From: Paracoccaceae bacterium | GTDB taxonomy: Bacteria; Pseudomonadota; Alphaproteobacteria; Rhodobacterales; Rhodobacteraceae | Direction: 5' to 3' | DNA length: 43,414 nucleotides | Assembly: GCA_006226775.1 (NCBI GenBank) | Contig: SBGD01000058.1 | Location: forward strand, 1-43,414 | In this document: in pieces, positions 14,992 to 23,013 of the stretch | Numbering within the stretch: the first letter of the stretch is position 1 | Layout of the letters: every line of letters begins with the position of its first letter | Notes under the pieces: generated by a model | What the model saw: the letters and a program-made list of their open reading frames with translations, nothing else | Database searches by the model: none | What the model was told of the DNA's origin: nothing | Made by a program: the position numbers and the translations under genes

Positions 14992-16428
14992 TCACACCGC
15001 GTCGAGGAAGGCCTTGGCACTCGCCAGATCCGCCTGAAACTGCGCCGTCGCCTCGGCCTTCTGCACCGGATCGGGCAGGCGCAAGAGATAGGCAGGGTGG
15101 ACCGTGACCAGGAGCGGATGCCCCAACCGGCTCTCCTCCAGCCCGCCGCGACGCTTCAGCAGGCCCTTGCCGTTGCCGGTCAGCGCCTGAAGCGCGGTGG
15201 CCCCCATGGCGACGATCAGCCCCGGATCGTGGCGCTTTTCCTCCAGGTCGAGCCACCAGCGGCAATGCTCGATGTGATCGCGCTCCGGCGCCTGGTGCAG
15301 CCGGCGCTTGTTCATCGGCTTGAAGCGGAAGTGCTTGACCGCGTTGGTCAAATAGGTCTCGTCCCGCGCCAGCCCGGCCTCTGCCATCGCCCTGTCCAGC
15401 ACCTGACCCGCGGGCCCCACGAAGGGCCGCCCTGCCAGGTCCTCCTGATCGCCGGGCTGTTCGCCGACGATCATCAGCCGCGCATCCTCCGGCCCTTCGC
15501 CCGGCACCGCCTGGGTCGCCATCTCGTGCAGCGGGCAGCGGGTGCAGGCGCGGATTGCCGCCTCCAGGCCCGCGTCCGGCATCTCCCAGCGGCTCGCATG
15601 CGCGGCCAGTTGCTGCGCTGCGGGGGCGGCGAAGGCGGGGGGCAGGGTCGGGGCGGCCTCGGCCATCTGGCGCACGCGGGTCTCGGCCTCGGCCAGCATC
15701 TGCGGGATGGCGCGGGTTTCGGGCATGTTCTTCCAGTATTTCCGCGGCATTTCCGAGGTCATGGCGTTGATCTTGACCCGCGCGGGGTTGAAGATATTGC
15801 GGAAATAGGTGGTCCAGAGACCCTCGGCCGCGTCCTCTGGCAAGGGCGGTTTCGGCTGGCCGGGGGCAAAGCGCAGGATGCCGTCTTCGAAGATCGCGGT
15901 CTTGTCGGGGGTGACGATGCGCCAGTCCATGTCGGAAAACCGGCGCACGAAGAAGGGCGCGGTGGGCTCCAGCGCGTGAAAGCCGGGCTCGAACCAGGCG
16001 GCGAAGCTGCGGCGTTTCGCGTCGGGTGCGCCGATGTCGCGGAAGCGGACGAAGGCTTTCATCTTGTGGGCATCGCGGCTGACGTTCCTGGCCATCGCCT
16101 CGATCCGCGCGACGTCACCGTCGGCGCGGTCGGCCATCAGGCCTTTCTCGCGCTGGAGCCGCCAGAGGAGGCCATAGGCGCGGGCAAAACGCTCCGGGTC
16201 GCGGTGCCAGATCGCCAGCCTGGCGGTGGAGAGGAAGGCCTTGGGAACGGTGGGCGCCGGGCCCTTGGCCTCGGGCAGAGGCCGGGTCTCGCCGGCGAAA
16301 AGATCGCCATCCGCCTCGCCCCAACGCCAGAGCACCGCCTCGGGCGGCACCCCGGCCATGGCCAACCCGCGCGCGGCCTCGCGCCAGGCCTCCCAGGTGC
16401 CGATCTCGGGCAGGGGAACGGTCTGCAT
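14992..16428 (-). CDS. DUF4130-UdgX fusion (uracil-DNA-binding/repair protein)
   Basis: A 478-residue two-domain protein. Residues 1 to about 260 match the DUF4130 (probable DNA metabolism) family, including KMKAFVRFRD and WTTYFRNIFNPARVK. Residues from about 285 to the end are a UdgX-type family 4-like uracil-DNA glycosylase: a cluster-ligand region ACTRCPLHEMA, motif A GEQPGDQEDLAGRPFVGPAG, and a C-terminal motif VTVHPAYLLR. The diagnostic loop KRRLH is present; in UdgX of Mycobacterium the equivalent KRRIH His forms a covalent bond to the abasic sugar after uracil removal. The protein should therefore cross-link to uracil-containing DNA. Its ATG overlaps the radical SAM stop by one base, so the pair is coupled. 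Confidence 0.92.
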   Translation of the reverse strand: MQTVPLPEIGTWEAWREAARGLAMAGVPPEAVLWRWGEADGDLFAGETRPLPEAKGPAPTVPKAFLSTARLAIWHRDPERFARAYGLLWRLQREKGLMADRADGDVARIEAMARNVSRDAHKMKAFVRFRDIGAPDAKRRSFAAWFEPGFHALEPTAPFFVRRFSDMDWRIVTPDKTAIFEDGILRFAPGQPKPPLPEDAAEGLWTTYFRNIFNPARVKINAMTSEMPRKYWKNMPETRAIPQMLAEAETRVRQMAEAAPTLPPAFAAPAAQQLAAHASRWEMPDAGLEAAIRACTRCPLHEMATQAVPGEGPEDARLMIVGEQPGDQEDLAGRPFVGPAGQVLDRAMAEAGLARDETYLTNAVKHFRFKPMNKRRLHQAPERDHIEHCRWWLDLEEKRHDPGLIVAMGATALQALTGNGKGLLKRRGGLEESRLGHPLLVTVHPAYLLRLPDPVQKAEATAQFQADLASAKAFLDAV

Positions 16429-17660
16429 CAGAACAGGCTCAACTGCTCCGGCGGCGGCGCGAAGCGCGCGCGCAGGTCGGCGCTGTCGGTCAACCCGCCG
16501 GGCGTCCAGCCGCGGCAGGTGACGAAGGCCTTGGCCTTCTTCATCAGCGCGCCGATCCGGGTCAGATCGTCATAGCGCAGCATCCGGTTGCGCCGCGCGG
16601 CGAGGATACGCTTCACCGTCCGGGTGCCGAACCCCGGCACCCGCAGCAGCAGATCGCGCGGGGCGGTATTGACGTCGAGCGGGAACAGCCCGCGGTGCTG
16701 GATCGCCCAGGCCAGCTTGGGGTCGATGTCGAGATCGAGGTTGCCACCCTCAGCCGCGCCGGTGATCTCGTCGAGTTGAAACCCGTAGAACCTCAGCAGC
16801 CAGTCGGCCTGGTAGAGCCGGTGCTCGCGCGCCAGCGGCGGGCGGATCAGGGGCAGGGCGGCGGTGGCGTCGGGAATGGGCGAGAAAGCGGAATAATAGA
16901 CGCGCTTGAGCTTGTAGCCCGAGTAAAGCCGCGTCGCGTTGGTCAGGATGGTGGCGTCGTTCGAGCCATCCGCGCCGACGATCATCTGGGTCGACTGGCC
17001 CGCGGGGGCGAACCGCCCGGGGCGCTTGCCGGTGTGCGAGCGGTCCCTGGCTTCCTCCTGTTTCATGCGCACGCCGGCCATGGCACGGCGGATCTGGGCG
17101 GGCTTCTTCTCGGGCGCAAAGCGGGTCACGGCGGCATCGGTCGGCAGTTCGACGTTGATCGACACGCGGTCGGCCAGGTGCCCGGCTTCCTCGATCAACT
17201 CGGGTGCCGCGTCGGGGATGGTTTTCAGGTGGATGTAGCCCTTGAAGCCGTGGTCATGGCGCAGGGTGCGGGCGATGCGGACCATTTCCTCCATCGTGTG
17301 ATCGGGCGAGCGGATGATGCCCGAGGACAGGAACAGCCCTTCGATATAGTTGCGGCGGTAGAACTCCAGCGTCAGCGTCACCACCTCGTCGACCGAGAAC
17401 CGCGCGCGTTCGACATTGGACGACACCCGGTTCACGCAATAGGCGCAGTCGTAGATGCAGAAGTTGGTCAGCAGGATCTTCAGCAGCGAAATGCAGCGCC
17501 CGTCCGGCGCATAGGCGTGGCAAATCCCCGAACCTTCGGTCGAGCCGATCCCGCCCTTGGTCGAATCGCGCCGCGATGTGCCCGACGAGGCGCAGGAGGC
17601 ATCGTATTTCGCCGCATCCGCCAGGATCGCGAGCTTCTGTTCCACGCATTTCGCTGTCAT
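16428..17660 (-). CDS. Radical SAM / HhH putative DNA modification or repair protein
   Basis: A 410-residue radical SAM protein of the group annotated as putative DNA modification/repair. The [4Fe-4S] motif is C68-IYD-C72-AY-C75. A second Cys set lies upstream ([18 protein letters not shown]). Near the C-terminus a helix-hairpin-helix, [20 protein letters not shown], suggests DNA binding. The reaction is unknown. These genes are commonly paired with DUF4130/UdgX, as here. I use the ATG at 17660, which gives the expected [20 protein letters not shown] start. The longer frame to 17852 only reads the tRNA antisense. A LexA-type box ends 2 nt before the ATG and there is no clear ribosome binding site, so the message may be leaderless. 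Confidence 0.9.
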   Translation of the reverse strand: MTAKCVEQKLAILADAAKYDASCASSGTSRRDSTKGGIGSTEGSGICHAYAPDGRCISLLKILLTNFCIYDCAYCVNRVSSNVERARFSVDEVVTLTLEFYRRNYIEGLFLSSGIIRSPDHTMEEMVRIARTLRHDHGFKGYIHLKTIPDAAPELIEEAGHLADRVSINVELPTDAAVTRFAPEKKPAQIRRAMAGVRMKQEEARDRSHTGKRPGRFAPAGQSTQMIVGADGSNDATILTNATRLYSGYKLKRVYYSAFSPIPDATAALPLIRPPLAREHRLYQADWLLRFYGFQLDEITGAAEGGNLDLDIDPKLAWAIQHRGLFPLDVNTAPRDLLLRVPGFGTRTVKRILAARRNRMLRYDDLTRIGALMKKAKAFVTCRGWTPGGLTDSADLRARFAPPPEQLSLF

Positions 17661-17662
17661 CT

Positions 17663-17677
17663 GTTCTTGATATGTTC
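17663..17677 (-). promoter_or_regulatory. LexA-type SOS box upstream of the radical SAM/UdgX pair
   Basis: The plus strand reads GTTC-TTGATAT-GTTC, which is GAAC-N7-GAAC in the gene direction. GTTC-N7-GTTC is the direct-repeat LexA site known from Rhodobacter and rhizobia. It lies exactly 2 nt before the ATG, the same distance as the box at 39499-39513. Confidence 0.6.
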
Positions 17678-17774
17678 TCAAGCCGCCAGAGGCAAGACGC
17701 CGCGCGATCACAGGCGCATTACCGCGCAGAAGACGGTTGCAGCGTCCGGCCGTTTCGGGGTAGAGGCAGATCAG

Positions 17775-17851
<77 letters not shown>

Positions 17852-17882
17852 TTTCCCTTTCATCACCGATGATCCCGCGCCG

Positions 17883-18449
17883 TCAGAACGTCGGCGGCGT
17901 GCAGGTGCTGACCACTTCGCAGATCCCGGGGCCGGGGTTGCGGAAGCGGTGCGGGGTCAGGCTGCTGAAATAATAGCCGTCGCCGCGTTCCAGCAGATAG
18001 GTCTCGTCACCCACCGTCACCTCGAGCCTTCCGGCGACCACCACGGCGCATTCCTCGCCTTCATGGGTCAATGCGCGGCGGCCCGAATCGGCGCCGGGCT
18101 GGTAGAATTCGTGCAGCATCTGCAACTTGCGGTTCGGGCGCGCGGCGGCAAGCGAGAGGTACTTGACCCCCGGTCCGCCGATATCCACATGCGCGCCGCT
18201 GCGAAACACCGGGCTGTCGGCGGGCGAGATCCCGAAGCTGAAGAAGCTCGCCAGGTCCATCGGGATGCCGTCGAGGATCTTTTTCAGAACCGAAACCGAA
18301 GGCTGGGTCGCCATGGATTCGATCTGGCTGATGGTGCCGCTGCCGACACCGGTGCGCCGCGCCAGCTCGCGCTGCGACAGCCCGTTGGCCTGGCGCACCA
18401 CCCGCAGGCGGCGCGCCACCATGGCGTCATGCGATCCCGGCTGTGACAT
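17883..18449 (-). CDS. XRE-family regulator with C-terminal cupin domain
   Basis: A 188-residue transcription factor. Residues about 10-65 form a helix-turn-helix (RLRVVRQANGLSQRELARRTGVGSGTISQIE, read in two parts). Residues about 110-185 form a cupin beta-barrel (LTHEGEECAVVVAGRLEVTVG, then LLERGDGYYFSSLTPHRFRNPG). This is the PuuR/SutR-like layout, in which the cupin senses a small ligand such as an amine or amino acid. The ATG at 18449 fits the family start, and the longer frame upstream is shadow. It is divergent from an aminotransferase-Rid-DadA cluster, with a 147-bp gap, so it probably controls that cluster as well as itself. The ligand is not readable. Confidence 0.88.
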   Translation of the reverse strand: MSQPGSHDAMVARRLRVVRQANGLSQRELARRTGVGSGTISQIESMATQPSVSVLKKILDGIPMDLASFFSFGISPADSPVFRSGAHVDIGGPGVKYLSLAAARPNRKLQMLHEFYQPGADSGRRALTHEGEECAVVVAGRLEVTVGDETYLLERGDGYYFSSLTPHRFRNPGPGICEVVSTCTPPTF

Positions 18450-18474
18450 GAGGTGATTTCCCGCTTTCGATGCA

Positions 18475-18482
18475 AAGCGCTT
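18475..18482. promoter_or_regulatory. Candidate operator in the XRE-cupin/aminotransferase intergenic region
   Basis: AAGCGCTT is an 8-bp palindrome 26 bp upstream of the regulator start, in the divergent control region. Short palindromes are common in GC-rich DNA, so this is a weak candidate only. Confidence 0.25.
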
Positions 18483-18596
18483 AGCCTGTTTGCCGCGTCT
18501 TTTCAATGCCCTGGCCCCGGGCGGCAAATCGGCATTGATCGAAACCCGGGGCGGGGCGAGACTGGCGGCAAGGGATCTTCGCAAAAGGACAGTCCG

Positions 18597-19919
18597 ATGA
18601 ACCGTGCCGCATCGCCCAATGATTTCTCGCGCTTCTGGATGCCGTTTTCCGCCAACCGGGACTTTGCCCGCGATCCCCGGATGATCGTCAGCGCTGAAGG
18701 CATGTATTACACCAGCGACGACGGACGGCAGATCCTCGATGCCACCGCCGGGCTCTGGTGCGTCAATGCCGGGCATAAGGATCCGCTGATCGTCGAGGCG
18801 GTGCAGAACCAGATCGCCACGCTGGACTACGCGCCGCATTTCAACTTCGGCACGCCGCAGGCGATCGACCTTGCGGCACAGGTCTCGGGCCTGTTTCCCG
18901 AGGGGCTCGACCATGTGTTCTTCACCAACTCCGGCTCGGAATCGGTGGATACCGCGCTGAAGATCGCGCTGCATTATCACCGGGTCCGGGGCGACGGCGC
19001 GCGCACCCGGCTGATCGGGCGCGAGCGGGGCTATCACGGCACCGGCTTCGGCGGCATTTCGGTGGGCGGCATCGTCAACAACCGCAAGCATTTCGGCACG
19101 CTGCTGACCGGCGTCGACCACATCCGCCACACCCATGACCCGGCGCGCAACGCCTTTTCCCGCGGCTGCCCGCAGCATGGCGCGGAGCTGGCCGACGACC
19201 TGATCCGCATTGCCGAACTGCATGATCCCTCGACCATCGCCGCGGTGATCGTCGAGCCGATGGCGGGCTCGACCGGCGTGCTGCTGCCGCCGGTGGGCTA
19301 TCTCAAGCGCCTGCGCGAGATCTGCGACCGCTACGGTATCCTCTTGATCTTCGACGAGGTGATCACCGCCTATGGCCGTCTCGGCAAAGCCAGCGCGGCG
19401 GAGTTCTTCGACGTCAAGCCGGACCTCATCACCACCGCCAAGGGGCTGACCAATGGCGTCATCCCGATGGGGGCGGTGATCGTGGATGAGAAGATCTATG
19501 CCTCGGCGATGGAAAATGCCGCCACGCCGATCGAGCTGTTCCACGGCTATACCTATTCGGCCCATCCGATGGCGGTCGCGGCGGCCTTGGCGACACTGGA
19601 AACCTATCGCCGCAACGAGATGTTCGCCCGTGTCGCGGCCCTCGCGCCGCTCTGGGAAGAGGCGGTGCACAGCCTGAAGGGCGCACCGCATGTGATCGAC
19701 CTGCGCAATATCGGACTGGTGGCGGGGATCGAGCTGGAAAGCCGCCCCGGCGCGCCGGGCGCGCGCGGCTATGAGGCGATGAAACTGGCCTGGGAAGCGG
19801 GCATGATGATCCGCCTGACCGGCGACATCATCCAGTTGTCGCCGCCCTTCATCATCTCGGAAGACGAGATCCAAACCTTGTTTGGCAAACTCGGCGACAT
19901 TCTGCGTAAACTCGACTGA
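18597..19919 (+). CDS. Class III aminotransferase, beta-alanine/omega-amino acid:pyruvate type
   Basis: A 440-residue PLP-dependent fold-type I aminotransferase. The start [20 protein letters not shown] is characteristic of omega-amino acid:pyruvate aminotransferases. Also visible are the cofactor loop [15 protein letters not shown], the Asp of [11 protein letters not shown] and the PLP lysine Lys282 in [14 protein letters not shown]. Such enzymes move the amino group of beta-alanine, taurine-like compounds, polyamine products or other terminal amines to pyruvate, giving alanine. The substrate here is uncertain. The ATG at 18597 follows AAAAGGAC. It is 23 nt upstream of the Rid gene and 2 genes upstream of a DadA-like enzyme. 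Together these could transaminate an amine onto pyruvate and then oxidise the D-amino acid or amine formed. Confidence 0.88.
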   Translation: MNRAASPNDFSRFWMPFSANRDFARDPRMIVSAEGMYYTSDDGRQILDATAGLWCVNAGHKDPLIVEAVQNQIATLDYAPHFNFGTPQAIDLAAQVSGLFPEGLDHVFFTNSGSESVDTALKIALHYHRVRGDGARTRLIGRERGYHGTGFGGISVGGIVNNRKHFGTLLTGVDHIRHTHDPARNAFSRGCPQHGAELADDLIRIAELHDPSTIAAVIVEPMAGSTGVLLPPVGYLKRLREICDRYGILLIFDEVITAYGRLGKASAAEFFDVKPDLITTAKGLTNGVIPMGAVIVDEKIYASAMENAATPIELFHGYTYSAHPMAVAAALATLETYRRNEMFARVAALAPLWEEAVHSLKGAPHVIDLRNIGLVAGIELESRPGAPGARGYEAMKLAWEAGMMIRLTGDIIQLSPPFIISEDEIQTLFGKLGDILRKLD

Positions 19920-19942
19920 CGCCAGCCAGCAAGGAGCAAGGC

Positions 19943-20281
19943 ATGATTGAACGGATCGACATCGGCCCGAGGATGAGCAAGATCGTCAAGCACAACGGGG
20001 TCGCCTATCTCTGCGGCCAGGTCGGCGCGGGCGACACCGTGGCCGACCAGACCCGCGACTGCCTGGCGCGGGTTGATGCGCTGCTGGAGCAGGCCGGATC
20101 GTCGCGCGACCGCATCCTGCAAGCGATCATCTGGCTGGCCGACATGGCGGATTTCGCCGAGATGAACGCGGTCTGGGATGACTGGGTGCCCGAGGGCGCG
20201 GCACCGGCGCGCGCCTGCGGCGAGGCCAGGCTCGCCCGCGACGTGCTCAAGGTCGAAATCATCGTCACCGCCGCATATTGA
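19943..20281 (+). CDS. Rid-family (YjgF/YER057c/UK114) protein
   Basis: A 112-residue Rid-family protein. Archetypal RidA hydrolyses reactive enamine/imine intermediates released by PLP enzymes or amino acid oxidases. The family Arg that contacts the substrate is present as Arg90 (APARACGEA), and the C-terminal KVEIIVTA strand is typical. The start [19 protein letters not shown] differs from RidA itself and looks more like the environmental subgroups found in catabolic clusters. Its position between an aminotransferase and a DadA-like flavoenzyme is the expected place, since both can release 2-aminoacrylate or imines. An AAGGAGCAAGG site precedes the ATG. Confidence 0.9.
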   Translation: MIERIDIGPRMSKIVKHNGVAYLCGQVGAGDTVADQTRDCLARVDALLEQAGSSRDRILQAIIWLADMADFAEMNAVWDDWVPEGAAPARACGEARLARDVLKVEIIVTAAY

Positions 20282-20299
20282 GCCCCGGAGGGTAGCGCC

Positions 20300-21556
20300 A
20301 TGAAAGTCGTCGTGATGGGAGCCGGGGTGATCGGCGTGACCACCGCCTGGTATCTTGCGAAAGCGGGCGCCGAGGTCACGGTGCTCGACCGCCAGCCCGG
20401 CCCGGGGCTGGAGACCAGCTATGCCAATGCGGGCGAGCTCAGCTATGGCATGACCTCGCCCTGGGCCGCGCCGGGCATTCCCTGGAAGGCGGTCAAGTGG
20501 ATGTTCATGAAGCGGCGGCCATTCTTCATCTGGCCGCTGATCAGCCCGACCATGTGGTCCTGGGCGGTGCAGATGCTGCGCAATTGCAACGAGGAGAGCT
20601 ACCGCATCAACAAGAGCCGGATGGTGCGGATCTCGAACTATTCGCGCGACGTGCTGCCCGACCTGATCGCCGAGACCGGCATCGAATATGACGGGCGCGA
20701 ACAGGGGACATTGCAGCTTTTCCGCACCGAGAAACAGCTCAAGGGCTCGAAGGCCGACCAGGAGATCCTGGCCGAGTACGATTCACCCTTCGAGGTGCTC
20801 GACCGCGACGGCTGCATCGCCGCCGAACCGGCGCTGGCCCGGGTGCGCGACAAGTTTGTCGGCGGGCTGCGCCTGACCGCCGACCGCACCGGCGATTGCC
20901 GCCTGTTCACCATCGCGCTGGCCGAGAAATGCGCCGAGATGGGGGTCGAATTCCAGTACGGCACATCGATCAGGGCCATCGCGGTGGAAAACGGCCGCAT
21001 CGCCGGGGTGGATACCGAGATCGCCGGGCGGATCACCGGCGATGCCTATGTCTGCGCGCTGGGCAGCTACGGGCCAAGGGTGCTCAACCCCATCGGGGTC
21101 AAGCTGCCGGTGTATCCGGTCAAGGGTTATTCCGTCACCCTGCCGGTGACCGACGATGCCATGGCGCCGCAATCGACCCTGATGGACGAGACCCACAAGG
21201 TGGCGATCACCCGGCTGGGCGACCGCATCCGCGTCGCCGGCACCGCCGAGATCGCCGGCTATTCCGACCGGCTGGGGCCGCATGCCACCGATACGGTGCG
21301 CTACGTGATCTCGGATCTCTTCCCCGAGGGCGGCGACGTCAGCAAGGCCGAAGGCTGGACCGGGCTGCGCCCGATGACGCCGGACGGCACGCCGGTCCTG
21401 GGCCCGTCGCGCTATGACAACCTGTTTCTCAACACCGGCCATGGCACGCTGGGCTGGACCATGGCCTGCGGCTCGGGGCGGGCGGTGGCCGATGTGGTGC
21501 TGGGGCGCACCCCCGAGATCTCCTTCGACGGGCTGACCGCCGCGCGCTATGGCTGA
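20300..21556 (+). CDS. DadA-like FAD-dependent D-amino acid dehydrogenase/oxidase
   Basis: A 418-residue flavoprotein of the D-amino acid dehydrogenase small-subunit (DadA) family. The N-terminal Rossmann motif GAGVIGVTTAWYLA and the acidic end of the second strand (TVLDRQ) bind FAD. AGELSYGMTSPWAAPG and the C-terminal GLRPMTPDGTPVLGP and NTGHGTLGWTMACGSG are DadA landmarks. These enzymes oxidise D-alanine and other D-amino acids to oxoacids and pass electrons to the respiratory chain. It begins 18 nt after the Rid gene with a good GGAGGG site. No alanine racemase (dadX) is in the window, so the substrate may not be D-alanine. Confidence 0.9.
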   Translation: MKVVVMGAGVIGVTTAWYLAKAGAEVTVLDRQPGPGLETSYANAGELSYGMTSPWAAPGIPWKAVKWMFMKRRPFFIWPLISPTMWSWAVQMLRNCNEESYRINKSRMVRISNYSRDVLPDLIAETGIEYDGREQGTLQLFRTEKQLKGSKADQEILAEYDSPFEVLDRDGCIAAEPALARVRDKFVGGLRLTADRTGDCRLFTIALAEKCAEMGVEFQYGTSIRAIAVENGRIAGVDTEIAGRITGDAYVCALGSYGPRVLNPIGVKLPVYPVKGYSVTLPVTDDAMAPQSTLMDETHKVAITRLGDRIRVAGTAEIAGYSDRLGPHATDTVRYVISDLFPEGGDVSKAEGWTGLRPMTPDGTPVLGPSRYDNLFLNTGHGTLGWTMACGSGRAVADVVLGRTPEISFDGLTAARYG

Positions 21557-21621
21557 GACGACTTGCGTCGGGCCGGGGCAGGCGGCATTAGGACATGCTG
21601 CCCCATGAGCCGGAGATTGAC

Positions 21622-22755
21622 GTGAGTGACCAGACCCCCCCCGCGCAGGCGCGGCTTGCCACGCGGCTGGCGTTCTTTGCCGCAGGGTTCGCGATTGCCG
21701 CCTGGGCGCCGCTGATCCCCTTTGCCAAGGCCAATGTCGGCGCCGACGAGGCGCTTCTGGGGCTGTTGCTGCTCTGCCTCGGGCTGGGATCGATCATTGC
21801 CATGCCGGTGACCGGCTGGGTGACGGCGCAGAAGGGCGCGCGCGGCATGATCCTGCTGGGCGGCTACGGGCTGGCGCTGGTGCTGCCCTTGCTGGCGCTG
21901 GCCGGCAGCGTCGCGGTGCTGGCAGCGCTTCTGTTCGTCTTCGGCGCGGTGCTGGGCACCATCGACGTGGCGATGAACGTCCACGCCGCCGAGGTCGAGC
22001 GGCGCGAGGGCCGGCCGCTGATGTCGGGCTTTCATGCCCAGTTCAGCCTGGGCGGTTTTGCCGGCGCAGGCCTGATGACCGCGCTGCTGACCCTTGGTCT
22101 GGCGCCGGGCGGCGCGGCGGCGCTGGCCGGAGGGCTGACGCTGGCGGCGATGGTGGTCTGCCACCCGCGGCTGATGCGCCGGGCCAAGGTGGCCGAGCCC
22201 GAGCCTTTCGCGATGCCGCGCGGCATCGTCGTTCTGCTGGCGGCGCTGGCGGCGATCATGTTCCTGGTGGAGGGCGCGGTGATGGACTGGGGCGCACTTT
22301 TGCTGATCGAGCGCGCGTTGGCCGAACCCAGCGGCGCGGGCCTGGGCTTCATGCTGTTTTCGCTGGCCATGGTGGTGGGGCGGCTGACCGGCGACGTGGT
22401 GGTGGCGCGCCTGGGCGGGGTGCGGATCCTGGTGGGCGGCGGGCTGCTGACTCTGGCCGGGGTGGCGGTGATCCTCTTGGCGCCGGTCCCGGTGCTGGCG
22501 CTGAGCGGCTTTGCGCTGGTCGGGCTGGGGGCGTCGAACCTGGTGCCGGTGGTGTTCAGCGCCGCCGGGCGGCAGCAGGTGATGCCCGCCGGTCCGGCCA
22601 TCGCGGTGGTGACCACGGTGGGCTATGCCGGGATCCTGCTGGGGCCGGCGCTGATCGGCTTTGCGGCGGATGTGGTGAGCCTGCCGGTGGCCTTCTGGCT
22701 GCTGGGGGTGCTGATCCTGGCCGTGCCGCTGACCGCGCGGCGGGTGGCGGGGTGA
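21622..22755 (+). CDS. MFS transporter, YbjJ/FucP-like
   Basis: A 377-residue membrane protein with about twelve hydrophobic segments and the compact loops of the major facilitator superfamily (YbjJ-like group, often annotated as sugar or drug transporters). The GTG at 21622 is preceded by GGAG with good spacing. An ATG nine codons upstream (21595) has a site only 2 nt away, so I prefer the GTG. Family landmarks are FAAGFAIAAWAPLIPFAK in helix 1 and GTIDVAMNVHAAEVE in the middle. It follows the DadA-like gene by 65 nt on the same strand and may carry the substrate of that cluster, but the specificity is not readable. Confidence 0.85.
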   Translation: MSDQTPPAQARLATRLAFFAAGFAIAAWAPLIPFAKANVGADEALLGLLLLCLGLGSIIAMPVTGWVTAQKGARGMILLGGYGLALVLPLLALAGSVAVLAALLFVFGAVLGTIDVAMNVHAAEVERREGRPLMSGFHAQFSLGGFAGAGLMTALLTLGLAPGGAAALAGGLTLAAMVVCHPRLMRRAKVAEPEPFAMPRGIVVLLAALAAIMFLVEGAVMDWGALLLIERALAEPSGAGLGFMLFSLAMVVGRLTGDVVVARLGGVRILVGGGLLTLAGVAVILLAPVPVLALSGFALVGLGASNLVPVVFSAAGRQQVMPAGPAIAVVTTVGYAGILLGPALIGFAADVVSLPVAFWLLGVLILAVPLTARRVAG

Positions 22756-23013
22756 GGGGGGCAGGTGACCTTTTGCGACTTGGCCGCTGAGCCCCTGCGC
22801 GGAATCAAGGCCGAAGGCCGCCGCGCATCGCCGACGCGCCCCCACGCGGCGGCGATTTGGCTGATGTCAGCGCATCGCTCGGGGTTATTTCGGATTTGGC
22901 AGCCATAAAGCGCTCGGCATTTCGGTTTGATCGCCACCGCGCGCGTTGTCGATGCGCGGCTTGTACGATGCCCAACCGAATGCGTGCTCCGGGGCAACTT
23001 TAGCCATCGGGCA
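22756..23013. other. 258-bp intergenic region with a hairpin, possibly a dispersed repeat
   Basis: No convincing gene in the gap between convergent MFS and guanine deaminase genes. It holds a 9-bp stem GCCGCCGCG/CGCGGCGGC (22817-22825 with 22845-22853). Composition changes across it, with a less GC-rich middle near 22880-22930. It may be a recurring intergenic element of Rhodobacterales; a search would tell. Confidence 0.45.
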
